Assembly: GCA_024291935.2 (NCBI GenBank) | Contig: CM044317.1 | Coordinates: forward strand, 65,648,730-65,712,729 | Reading direction: 5' to 3' | Source of the DNA: Okapia johnstoni | Lineage: Eukaryota > Chordata > Mammalia > Artiodactyla > Giraffidae | DNA length: 64,000 nucleotides | In this document: piece by piece, positions 39,405-49,639 of the stretch | Layout of the letters: each line of letters begins with the position of its first letter | Numbering within the stretch: the first letter of the stretch is position 1 | Notes under the pieces: model-generated | The model's input: the letters and a program-made list of their open reading frames with translations, nothing else | The model's database searches: none | Told to the model about the DNA's origin: nothing | Position numbers and translations under genes: made by a program

Positions 39405-40784
39405 GCTACAGTGAACAAGTCAAATTGCTGCCTTACCCAATATTTCCTTCTGAGGATTTCCCAACACCACTATTATTATATCCCAGTAAGAGCAAAACAC
39501 ATTGTAAATGCTGAGTGGTGAGAGAGAGCGTCTGGTGAAGTAGTTCAGGACTGCACAGGGTTCCCAAGGAAGATGGGAGGAGATGAGGAGGGAAGCTGAG
39601 TAGAGAATAGGTAATTAGGAACTTGGTGTGCTGTATTAGAGAACTTATGTTTTATTTAGTAGTATCCACTAGTTTTAAGTAAATTAGTATTATCAGTTTT
39701 ATAGTAAAGAAAATTCATTCTTAAAATGGCATACTATATCTGGAAACCAATTTTTATAATGTGTATTAAGATAATTAAGGGATTACAGGACTGAGCCTTT
39801 GTTACTTTGAGTAGGAGAGATCTGAACATAGTTATGTCAACTCCTAAACATGAAAAGGCTGAATTACAAGAGAGAGATGGGATAATTGATGGAATGATTT
39901 GCCAGGGGCATAAGATGCCAGCTGAGGGATTAATATAGACAGAACAAGGAGCACCTCAATACTAGGTACGAAGAAAGGAGGGGAGAAGAGGGGGGATGTC
40001 TGTGCATATCGAGATGGGCAGAGGACACAGAGAATTCTCATGGGCTTTACTTAACTTGTGAACTAGGAGGCCATACGGTCATCTGAGAATGAGGAAGGGA
40101 GTAATGGCAGATGGTGCTTCAGTGAGACCTTGGGCTAACAGTTGAGGAAAATGGGAGCTAGAGATAAATGTGGACAAACAAACACAGAAAGATTATTTGG
40201 CAGTGTTAAAGATCATCTGAGATGAGATGTCATCAATATATAGTGACTTCAATAGAAAGCACCTGGCCAATCACAGGAGACTAAGGAAAGCAAGAGGCAG
40301 CCATTTGATTGGACAAGTACAGGCCTGGAGTTTCATCCTGTGAAGAAGGCACAGGTAATGGGTATTGACAAATACTATTTTTGAAGCCTGAATCATAATG
40401 CCTGAGGCTGGCTGCAGACGTAGTTAACTTTCACAGATTCAGAATTATGATCGGTACACAAGCAAAGCCCTAATTGCTTTGCATGTTAATACTATCTATT
40501 GGTGATCAACTTTAATGTCCTCCAACTGTCAGCTCTCTTTTATCTAACAGTTGTGGATGTTTTGAAAGGGAGAATTCAAATGAATTTGAGAAACACCCAG
40601 TTTATGGAAACAGCCAACTTGCCTTTTGTTCTTCTGAAAATGTTTCCTTGTTGTCCACAAACTTCCTTCATACTCTTCTCTTTCAGACCTTTGTGTTGTT
40701 CATTTATTTAGTCAATGAATATTTGAGTGATATGCTCCAGGCATAATAATTAAAATCCAATCACCTGAGCTGGAAAGTTTGTCT
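39405..40784. other. Unresolved DNA
   Basis: The part at about 39800-40330 has the flavour of an old dispersed repeat ('gggaagaggggggatgtc', 'gatgagatgtcatcaatatatag'), which I cannot name. No gene is recognised. Confidence 0.35.
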
Positions 40785-41268
40785 GTGTTAGTTGCTCAGT
40801 CATGTCTGACTTTGCGACCCCCTGGACTGCAGCCTGCCAGACTCCACTGTCCATGGAATTTTCTGGGCAAGAATATTGGAGTGGAGTGTGATTCCCTTCT
40901 CCAGGGTATCTTCCCTGCTGCTGCTAAGTTGCCTCAGTCGTGTCCGACTCTGTGCGACCCCATAGACGGCAGCCCACCAGGCTCCACCGTCCCTGGGATT
41001 CTCCAGGCAAGAATACTGGAGTGGGTTGCCATTTCCTTTTCCGGTGCATGAATGGGAAAAGTGAAAGTGAAGTTGCTCAGTCGTGTCCGACTCTTAGCGA
41101 CCCCATGGACTGTAGCCTACCAGGCTCCTCTGTCCATGGGATTTTCCAGGCAAGAGTACTGGAGTGGGGTGCCGTTGCCTTCTCCGGGTATCTTCCCTAC
41201 CCAGGGATCAAACCTAGGTCTCCCATTGCGAATAGATTCTTTGCCGTCTGAGCCACCAGGGAAGCCCT
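40785..41268 (-). mobile_element. Bov-tA SINE split by a BOV-A2 insertion, antisense
   Basis: The outer element is 40785-40916 plus 41199-41268. The left part runs from GTTGCTCAGTCATGTCTGAC through CTTCTCCAGGGTATC; the right part resumes with CCCAGGGATCAAACCTAGGT and ends GAGCCACCAGGGAAGCCC. The break lies exactly at the target-site duplication of the inserted BOV-A2. Confidence 0.93.
40917..41185 (-). mobile_element. BOV-A2 SINE dimer nested in Bov-tA, antisense
   Basis: Two antisense monomers are joined by a GTGCATGAATGGGAAAAGTG linker. The element begins TGCTGCTGCTAAGTTGCCTC and ends CTTCTCC. The 13-bp word GGGTATCTTCCCT is duplicated exactly at 40904-40916 and 41186-41198. Confidence 0.95.
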
Positions 41269-41588
41269 GGTGTTGAGCTGGAATGTTTAGTCTTTATATT
41301 TTTGAACATGGAAGAATTTGAGAATTATTCTTGGTTCTAACATGTTGGGAGCAACCAGATATTCCTGAGGCTTTTTCAGAGCTAATGGGTCATGCTGTAT
41401 AACAAGGTGCCAAAAACTCATAAGGAAAAGTAAAATAACGATATGACACTACCAAGGGCAAACATCTCCTACTTGGAGGGAAAAAACTCATTTGCACATT
41501 CCGTCACTTCCTCTCTCATAATCTCTCTACGTGAATTATGAGATTTGATGGCTGTGGTGATGGGGGTTTTAATGGATATAAACCTTTC
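41269..41588. other. Unresolved DNA
   Basis: No recognisable repeat or exon. Confidence 0.4.
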
Positions 41589-41675
41589 TTTTCTTTTAAT
41601 AATTTTGATTGGAGTATAGTTGCTTTACAATGTTGTGTTAGTTTCTGCTGTACAGCAAAGTGAATCAGCTATAAA

Positions 41676-41871
41676 TGTATATATATATGTGTGTGTGTGT
41701 GTGTATATGCTGCTGCTGCTGCTGCTAAGTCGCGTCAATCTCGTCCGACTCTGTGCGACCCCATAGATGGCAGCCCACCAGGCTCTGCCGTCCTGGGATT
41801 CTCCAGGCAAGAATACTGGAGCGGGGCGTCATTTCCTCCTCCAGTGTGTGTATATATGTATATATATATAA
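41676..41871. repeat. TA/TG microsatellite split by a SINE
   Basis: (TA)n-(TG)n sequence at 41676-41707 resumes as TGTGTGTATATATGTATATA with further TA units at 41845-41871. The BOV-A copy lies between. Confidence 0.88.
41708..41844 (-). mobile_element. BOV-A SINE monomer, antisense, inside a microsatellite
   Basis: (TGC)6 leads into AAGTCGCGTCAATCTCGTCC and ends GGGCGTCATTTCCTCCTCCA. Both sides carry GTGTGTGTATAT(AT)G, compatible with target duplication inside the dinucleotide repeat. Confidence 0.92.
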
Positions 41872-42372
41872 ACACCACCTCTTTTTTGGATTTCCATCCT
41901 GTTTAGGTCCCCACAGAGCACAGGGTAGAGTTTCCTGTGCTACACAGTAGGTTCTCATTAGCGATCTATTTTATATTTAGTAGTGTGTATATGTCAATCC
42001 CAATCTCCTAATTCATCCCAATATATAGCTAAGGCATTTTCAGAGCTGATGTCATCCGTATGTTTGTCTCTACATTTGTGTCTCTATTTCTGCTTTTCAA
42101 ATAAGTTCATCTGTACCATTTTTCTAGATTCCACATATATGCATTAATATATGATATTTGCTTTTCTCTTTCTGACTTACTTCACTCTGTATGACAGTTT
42201 CTAGGTCCACCTACATCTCTGTAAATGGCACAATTTCATTCCTTTTTATGGCTGAATAATATTCCATTGTATAAATGTGCCACATATTCTTTGTCCATTC
42301 CTTTGTTGATGGACATTTATTGCTTCCTTGTCCTGGCTATGGTAAATAGTGCTGCAATAAACATTGGGGCCC

Positions 42373-43205
42373 TTATGTTTATTTATCTGAGCTGGACTTG
42401 AGATAGCCCTCTTCTGCCTCTTCTCCCACCAGACTACAAGTCCAGAAGGACAATGAGTGGCTCAAAAATACTTGTTAAATGAATGGATGTGTCATGCTAA
42501 ATAGATATCACGAGTCTAGTAAAGTTATCTAGGCTATGCAAGCCGTGGCGGGTTCTACTATAATCCAGTGACCCCTCAGAGGACCCATGGCTCCTGGGGA
42601 GTGAAGTTTCTGAGGTGAAACTCTGTGATGTGAACTTCAGACGGGTCAGCCATTCTCACAGCCTCTAATGTGACTGGTCGCCTGTTCTTTCTGCACTTTC
42701 CATCTCAAATGTCCTCTAGGCAAATTGCATCCGAGAAACTCATCTGAAGAATCCAACTCATTACCAATTATTTTCTGCCCACCATTACAGTCACTGTTAA
42801 AGGCTTCACCCTCTTCATTTACTCTGTTTCTTCATTTCAGTGCTATCAAGTTCTGGGAGAAACAGAATACTGTGGTGATGTGCTAATTATATTTTTATGC
42901 CTTAATAAATATCTAGTGCTTAGGACACAGCTTGGTTTCCTGCATATGTTAAAAATAAGCAAATGAACAAAACAAAAAGCAAATAAGCAAATACAAATTA
43001 CCAAATGATACTATATTCAGATCTTTGAAACACGTGTGTTTCAAAGCCATGTTCTGATGCCTATGTCTATAGCTATATAATATCTTTCTCTTTTTTTCCC
43101 TCCCTCTCAATAAATGTAAGTCAAGAATTTAGTTATCTTCTACCATTCCATAATTATTTTCCCAAGTGGGTTTTGATAAATGATATAGCTTGGGGAGGTA
43201 ATTTT
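42373..43205. other. Unresolved DNA; weak L2-like part and a palindrome
   Basis: 42405-42490 (CACCAGACTACAAGTCCAGA, 'tgttaaatgaatggatg') resembles the very 3' end of L2. The palindrome at 43023-43046 is listed separately. No gene. Confidence 0.4.
43023..43046. other. Perfect 11-bp-arm palindrome around CACGTG
   Basis: Arms 43023-43033 (CTTTGAAACAC) and 43036-43046 are perfect complements around a 2-bp spacer. The centre includes the E-box CACGTG (43031-43036). It could bind a bHLH dimer or form a small cruciform. Confidence 0.75.
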
Positions 43206-43209
43206 CTTA

Positions 43210-43325
43210 GGGACCTTATTTAATTCTCATCCTAAACCTATGAGATTAGTGATACCTACATTTTGCAGGTGGGAGAGCAAGTTCTCGGAGGTTAAGGAAC
43301 CTGATAATAAAAACAAGTATTGTGA
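43210..43325 (-). mobile_element. MIR SINE, antisense
   Basis: TTATTTAATTCTCATCCTAA, 'cctatgagattagtgatacctacattttgcaggtgggagagc', then GAGGTTAAGGAACCTGATAA: antisense MIR order. Confidence 0.7.
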
Positions 43326-43369
43326 CAGAAGTGTGGCATTCAAATATATGATTATGCCAACTTCAGGCT

Positions 43370-43500
43370 GGTTAGGTACTATTATCACTGTTTTCATAAG
43401 ACAGTCTCAGTTCAAGGAGAGAAAGCCCTCTGCTCAAGGCCACTCAACTAGTAGAGATGTGTGCCCAAGGCTAGGGTTCCTGCCCAGTCTGTCTCACCCC
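43370..43500 (-). mobile_element. Second MIR SINE, antisense
   Basis: TTAGGTACTATTATCACTGT, 'ttcataagacagtctcagttcaaggagagaaa', 'gctcaaggccactcaactagtagag' follow the antisense MIR. It lies in the same orientation, about 50 bp from its neighbour. Confidence 0.65.
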
Positions 43501-44747
43501 AGCACGTGCTTTTCCTAGCTGACTAGCTTGTTTAACTAAGGGCTTTCTCTCAGCAGGGGACCATTCCTGAGCATGTACAGCTTCCCTGTAACAGGGAAAT
43601 TACTGGATAAAATTGTATGCTGTCTTGTCCAATTAAAAGACAATCAGTGAACACCTTACTGGCTGAAAGTCAGTGTTAATGCTTCTATTCTTTAGTCTTG
43701 CTTTCAGGAAATACAGTTTATATAGTTTAGTCTTGCTTTCAGGAAACTAAAACATGATAAGAAAAACAAGTGAAAATTCTATGGCTGTTTACTGCCTTTG
43801 CCTTTTCCTTTCTTTTCTCCTTAGCTAGTGCCAAAGTAATCACCTAATACACAACTCCCAGAAGCATTATGCTGACATATCCTGATGTTCTACTTCTGTG
43901 TTTTCACTGGAACTGTGCAGTTATGTCTTCAGTCAAATGGAGATATGCTGTGAGAGATGCTGAATGGAATTTTTTAAAAGGCAATGAGGATCACAGTCAG
44001 ATCTCCTTGCTGACTTTTGGTGGGGAAGGAATAGCAGGAAAATAAACTAAACATGAAAAAAACCATTGTTTCTTCCACATTGCCATGTAAAGATACTTTG
44101 CTTGCTGTGTTCTATACACATTTAATCACATCAGTCTAGCTGATAAAATAAAAGCTCCCCTCCCCCGGCCCCATGCTAACTATTCTTGTTAATTATTTTT
44201 TAATTATCTTTCTATCGCTGCTTCTAGAACAACTGTCGTAATTTCCACCTGAGAGGCTCCAGACATGACATACCTATAAATGTAGCATCAAGGATGGTGG
44301 CTAGTGTGTGAATGCTTTCACAAGAAACACAGAAGAGAAATCAAACCCAAATGCAGCTCTTAGCACATTACGATGGGTGAGTCTCTCAAATTGCTTCTGT
44401 TAATTATTCATTAGAGGAACACACACACACTACACACTAACCACTTAATTATTTGAGGGTTCATGTTACCTAGTTCATATCTCTGTATCTGTCAGGTGTC
44501 TGACAGCACCAAGTTGGACAAAGCAGAGCTCAAATCATCTGCTACATTGTGTAACTTTGCTTCCAGAAAATAAGCCAGGCACCAATTAATTGTGTGGATC
44601 TTTGAGGTCTGCCATGTATTGATGGTAACTAGCTCTTCTGTGTTGAAGTCATTGGCACTATGCTAGGCACTCTGAGAGGATATCAAGTCATTGAATTTTT
44701 GTTCTCTATCTCAATTATTTTAAAATGTTAATAGTGATATTAAAAAA
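43501..44747. other. Unresolved DNA
   Basis: A strong acceptor-like tract (CTTTCTTTTCTCCTTAG, ending 43824) has no convincing downstream donor. A short CA-rich stretch is at about 44411-44430. Confidence 0.4.
43691..43746. repeat. Exact 21-bp direct repeat, 35-bp spacing
   Basis: The word beginning TTTAGTCTTGCTTTCAGG occurs at 43691-43711 and again at 43726-43746. This is a short local duplication. Confidence 0.85.
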
Positions 44748-44797
44748 AAATTAGAGACCAAAGGAGAAGGAGTGAGAGAAATTAGAGACCAAAGGAG
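44748..44797. repeat. 19-bp direct repeat, 31-bp spacing
   Basis: AAATTAGAGACCAAAGGAG occurs at 44748-44766 and 44779-44797 in a purine-rich context. Confidence 0.85.
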
Positions 44798-45941
44798 CGA
44801 GAGAGGAGACTATCAGGGCAGAGTTTTCCTGAAAGACGTTTAGGTGGGCGTACATCATCAGGCATGGATAAAAGTTTAGAGGGTGTAGTGGTGGCAGTGA
44901 ACATGGGCTCTTTAGTGGGTAGCTGGCCTGATTGAATTGAAGACTATGTGTAAGAATCTTATAGGTAAGGTAAATATATAGCATATATGTCATATATGGT
45001 ATTATCCATTTGCTCAGAATGTCCTTAGTCAAATTCCATTTCAGAGGCCCGAAACCCTGCAATACTCACAATATAGTTAGTAAGTTTTTCTTCTCTAATA
45101 TGAGATTAGCAAATTGTACCTCAAGCCAGTCTCATCTGTGTGCTTGTTTTTCAGAAAAATAAATTTTGTATCATTGTTACAATTAGAATATATAATATTT
45201 ATAAAATTTCATGCAAACTCTTTGTCCAAAGATGGGACCAAACTACTTGTTTAATTAATATGAAAGATCAGGGAAGGAACTGCTGCTTAAAAATATTCCA
45301 TATAAGATCACATTTGCTTGATGTCATCTCTGCTTATCATTTCTAAGAGAGATTATAAAGAGTTCATTTCTCTTACCTCAATAAAGCAGACAATCAACTG
45401 AAGGCAATGTAGTCTACTCTCAAAGAGTTGAGTACCTAGTTATTCTTGAATATATGAGAAAATTGATCATATTTAAAGCCCAGAGTCCAATATAGTGCTC
45501 TAATGCCTAAAAATCTTGAGATGATTTAACAATGGGATAACACTGGTCTCCAGGTTTGTTCAGTTTATAAAAATACAGCTTCATTGACTTTTTTCCCCAA
45601 CGAGAATTAGAGGTCAAGCTTAGAGAAGAGTTACTCCTAATTTTGATAGTGGTATAATTCATAATTCACATGCATTTCATATTTATTTCCTACACAATTC
45701 TATGATATAAGTAAAATGATCACAATCATTCCTGCCCTTAGACATGAATAAGAAGGGCATTTACTAGTCAGTACCCTGAGCTTTAGAAGACAATGCAAAT
45801 AATAGATATTAAGACACAGACAGTTTTTCCTTTTCAAGCTTTTAATTTTTTATATGTGTAGAATTAATTTGATTTCAGAGAATTATGGAAAATAACTGTG
45901 TTGGCCAAAGTGCCTGTTCTAGGCCAGAGGATGCTGGGCTG
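44798..45941. other. Unresolved AT-rich DNA
   Basis: No repeat or exon is recognised. Short ORFs on both strands look fortuitous. Confidence 0.4.
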
Positions 45942-45982
45942 AGTGTGTGTTTGTGTGTGTGTTTGTGTGTGTGTGTGTGTTT
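45942..45982. repeat. (TG)n/(TTTG) microsatellite, imperfect
   Basis: TG units are interrupted twice by TTTG variants over about 40 bp. Confidence 0.92.
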
Positions 45983-46004
45983 GACATTTTCTGCCCTGGG
46001 AAAC

Positions 46005-46380
46005 TAGAGAAAGAATCATATGGAATTTAGAAAGATGGTAATGATGACCCTATATGTGAGACAGCAAAAGAGACACAGATGTAAAGAACAGACTTTTGGA
46101 CTCTGGGAGAAGGTGAGGGTGGGATGATTTGAGAGAATAGCGTTGAAACATGTATATTACCATATGTGAAATAGATCACCAGTTCAGGTTCAACACATGA
46201 GACAGGGTGCTCAGGGCTGGTGCATTGGGATGACCCTGAGGGATGGGATGGGGAGGGAGGTTGGAGGGGGGTTCAGGATGGGGAACACATGTACACCCAT
46301 GGCTGATTCATGTCAATGGATGGCAAAAAGCACTACAATATTGTAAAGTGATTAGCCTCCAATTAAAATTTAAAAAAAAC
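46005..46380 (+). mobile_element. L1 LINE 3' end, sense
   Basis: GAATCATATGGAATTTAGAA, 'gagacacagatgtaaagaacagacttttggactctg', 'acatgtatattaccatatgtgaaatagatcacc', the G-rich 3' UTR block at 46240-46275, then CCAATTAAAATTTAAAAAAA. Typical ruminant L1 3' UTR with poly(A). Confidence 0.9.
46240..46257 (+). other. G-quadruplex motif in L1 3' UTR
   Basis: Four G tracts of at least three with loops of 2, 2 and 1 nt (GGGATGGGATGGGGAGGG). G-quadruplex-forming blocks are a known feature of L1 3' UTRs. Confidence 0.8.
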
Positions 46381-46414
46381 ATCAGTGCTGTTGCTTACAT
46401 CAGTTGTCCTAAAT

Positions 46415-46735
46415 CACCAAAGTGGTATGCCTAGACATTCTCTTCCTCCCTACTTCACCCCCTCTCCTTGGATGGTCTAGTTTTGGTAGATGCTCAGGGT
46501 CATTGGCAAATCCTGGCACTTCAGTCATCAGCCTGGAGCTCTGGGAAGTTTCTACCTTCTGGCCCTGGCAGATCCATAATCGCATCCAGGCTTTGAGTAG
46601 GGCAGGGGCAGGCCCAGGGAGAGCAAAGGGGCTCTCTGTCCTCTGGGCGCTCAGCACTTTCCAGAAGACTACACTTGAGGAGTGGGGAGGGGAGGCTGAG
46701 TGGAAAATAGGCCACTTAGGGGGCATAGTTTATCT
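46415..46735. other. GC-richer single-copy-looking block, unknown
   Basis: The composition rises well above the AT-rich surroundings. Open frames overlap on both strands (46422-46805 plus, 46409-46726 and 46521-46715 minus). The predicted peptides (Pro/Ala/Gly-rich) show no domain. The overlap is explained by the lower stop density of GC-rich DNA. It may be an exon, a regulatory element, or neither. Confidence 0.3.
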
Positions 46736-46804
46736 GATAACTTTTAGGTATTTTGACATATGCTATGTTGGCCTTCATTTGTTGTTTTGCCTTAGTCCGT
46801 GCTA

Positions 46805-46938
46805 ATATTGGGGAAGACCTGTTCTCAGTTCTACAGAGGAGCAAACTGAGGCTAAAGGAAATTAAATTAATTGACCAATGATTGGTAAATAACAGAGCTG
46901 GGATTTGAACACTGATCTACTGCATTTAGAATCTCAAA
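46805..46938 (-). mobile_element. MIR SINE, antisense
   Basis: CTACAGAGGAGCAAACTGAG with 'gctaaaggaaattaaattaattgaccaatgattggtaaataacagagctgggatttgaacactg' reads through the antisense MIR core and tRNA-flank. Confidence 0.7.
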
Positions 46939-48430
46939 TTTCAGGTAGAGTGAAGGTAGTTTATGGAGGGAGCACCTTGGAAAATGTAGACTTACATAAT
47001 AAATGAAACTTATTGTAGAAGTCCAAGGAGAAAAGCCACATGGGAAAACCTTGTCCTGGAAAGATTTGTCACCTGGCCTAGAGGCTGTTAATCTTAGATG
47101 CATAAGAATCAGCCTTGATTCTTAATCTAAAGGTTTCCAGAGGATTATTTCTTAAAGCTTGAGTCACCAAATGTGAATAGTCTTTACATATGCGCACAAT
47201 ACAAAAAATGACCTCAAATTAAGAAGAGTAGGAAATTCAAGATTAAACCAAGGGAGACAGCGTTCTTTATTGCAGTGCTTCTTAGAATCTTAGATTTACT
47301 TATTTGGATTTCTCTTGAGTAAATAAGAAGCATAACTTCCCCACACTGCTTGCTGATTGGCCTGTTTGGTGGAGCACTTTGTTGTTGTGGAAGTGGTCAT
47401 TCGTAGCCCCTCTACTGCCCACTCTCCCACTGCAGGCAGTCGGGGGGAGCAGCCTGATAGCCGCCCTGTCTGACCCATGGCAGCTGAAATTAACGGTTCC
47501 CACATCTGACTAGCACTCAGGCCCCTGGCAAGCGAAGGAAAGACTGATCAGCATGGTTCTGCCATAAAACTAGTTCTCAAGTTACAGTCATGGTGCTGAG
47601 AGCCAAAAAAACTGATTTGAACAAAAGCTTAAGAGTGCTTGCTTTTGGGCGTTAAGCTTCTAGACTTTCCACATAAATGGAAAATAAACGGAAAGACAGT
47701 ACTGTTATTTACTTTTATATTTCCGTTTTGGGAAAAATAGAGGAAATGATCATCCAAAAAAATTTGGGCAAAGTCAGACAAGTAAAGGAAATGAAAATTA
47801 TTGAGTGTCTGTGCCTGTAGGCTAGTAGTATTAGAAACAAAACATCCACAGCATGGGTGACAGAAGAAAATTATGAGAAACAAAGATTTTATATTTGAAA
47901 AGAAACAGTCTTACTGATGCAGGATAGCAGAAATGTCTAGAACATGTTATTATGCAATGTGCTTGCAAGTGGAAAGGGTAATGAAGGGGTATAAATCAGA
48001 GCGTTACTGACTAATTTTCATGTAGGAAGAATTTGTTTTAGAGAATAAGTTAATGGTTCTCTAAAAGGTTTAATAATAAAGTTGTTACAAACAGGTATAC
48101 CATAGACTTTCAGGACAGAAGAGACAAGGCAAAGAAATATGTGACATGATAAGAGCAAGAGGAGATAACAGGATGAGGCGTATGGGAGATTTCAAATTCC
48201 CTGTTGTGATGTGTGATTTGTGAAACTTTTGAGACAAGGTTAGAATGAGGGAAAAGGACATGATGGATTTTCTAAATGCAGATCATAGATTTATTTATTT
48301 TTCAATGTGCAAAGCCACAACTGACAAGGGCTGCCCAGAAAAGTTTGGTTAGGGTGAAATTTTCAGTTCAGCTATAAATAGATATCCAGAATTCCCACAT
48401 TCATCAGGAGAAGTATAGGAAAGTGGAAAA
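46939..48430. other. Mostly unresolved DNA
   Basis: The GC-richer part at 47330-47540 has several CpGs, an inverted CCAAT word (ATTGG at 47356-47360) and two overlapping short minus-strand frames. The rest is AT-rich without recognised features. Confidence 0.35.
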
Positions 48431-48431
48431 T

Positions 48432-48607
48432 GCATAGTGAAAGTCTCTCAACTGACTCCTTGCGACTCCATAGACTCATCCATGGAATTCTCCAGGCCAG
48501 AATACTGGAGTAGGTAGCCGTTCCTTTCTCCAGGGGATCTTCCCAACCCAAGGATCTAACCCAGGTCTCCTGCATTGCAGGCAGATTCTTTACCAGCTGA
48601 GCCACCA
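48432..48607 (-). mobile_element. Bov-tA SINE, antisense, tail-degraded
   Basis: AAAGTCTCTCAACTGACTCC is the shortened tail side; CAGGCCAGAATACTGGAGTA the middle; TTTACCAGCTGAGCCACCA the head complement. A few bases at both ends are missing. Confidence 0.88.
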
Positions 48608-49638
48608 ATCAGCACAAAGTTTTGTAAAGTAGCATCTGTCCCCACAAAATATTCCTTGTGTTATGCAAATATATAGCAGTAAGCTCTGCCCCAAGAGTCA
48701 CCTGAAGATCTCCCCAGCGTTCAGTGTTATTCTCAGAGGAGTATTAGCTGGCATGCCCACAGTTCCTCATGGCAGCTGTGAGGAAGATGTCTTGCAGTGG
48801 AATGCATGCAATATGAAGAAGTCCCTGCTTGGGCATCCAGGTTCTGGCCAGTAGGCTTTCCACAAACTCCTGGAGATTAGGAAAGAAAGGAATCAAATTA
48901 TAAGAATGATATAAACGGCTTATAAAGTAAGTCCGTAGTTAACCTTGTTATGTGTATATATGTTTAATTATGAATATAGTGCTGACTTTTACATACTTTA
49001 TATACAGGTAAGCTTGTTTATTAACAATCCTCCTCCCAGGGATTGGTCACATCTGGCGGAGTCCTGGGTGGGTGGGAGCCAACCTGCAGCCATGGTTCAC
49101 CGATTTGTGTCTTCTTTAGCCTCCTTGCATTTTGTTTCTGCTCAGTGACTTGCTGTTCTTTGTTTTGTTTTGTTCTGTTTTCATAGAAGATCTAGCTCAG
49201 AGAATATCTTAACTCGGTAGCCCTTCAGACTCCTTTTTCACTTTATTTAAGCCTTGATTTTATTGTGCAAGTGTTTCTGCCTTTAGCACCACTCCTGCTA
49301 GCTTATTGCTACTGCTAGACATTTTCGCTGAGCTCTGTTTATGCCATGCACTTGCATTATACTGTGGAGTTAGATATCTCTGTTTAGTCAGGAAAAATGG
49401 GAACTTCTCTCTGTTGCACTAAAAATTTTCTAGCAGAAAATTATGAGCTATCAAAGCAACAGTTTTTTTTCCCACCAAATAGCAAATTTAAACATTTAAT
49501 TGCAAACCACACATATTCTTTGACTGCTTGATATGGGCCCCTACTAAGTAAAATGCAAGAAGAAGATATCCTGCCTTCAAAAACCTCATAATCTAGCAGA
49601 GAAGCTAAGTAGGAATTAATATAGTGTGAGGGCTGTCA
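48608..49638. other. Unresolved DNA
   Basis: No named repeat. A TTTTG-type simple stretch at about 49155-49175. Confidence 0.4.
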
Positions 49639-49639
49639 T

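Larger units (their letters stand above)
41589..42372 (-). mobile_element. L1 LINE 3' end, antisense, interrupted
   Basis: Left piece (41589-41675): TTTTGATTGGAGTATAGTTG with 'tttacaatgttgtgttagtttctgctgtacagc'. Right piece (41872-42372): CAGAGCACAGGGTAGAGTTT, TTTATGGCTGAATAATATTC, 'ttgttgatggacatttattg', to 'gtgctgcaataaacattgggg'. TG/TA repeats and a BOV-A SINE lie between the pieces. Confidence 0.88.

Noticed and set aside
43825..44090. Strong acceptor-like tract ending at 43824
   Set aside because: No convincing donor follows, and an AATAAA near 44040 alone is not enough for a terminal exon.
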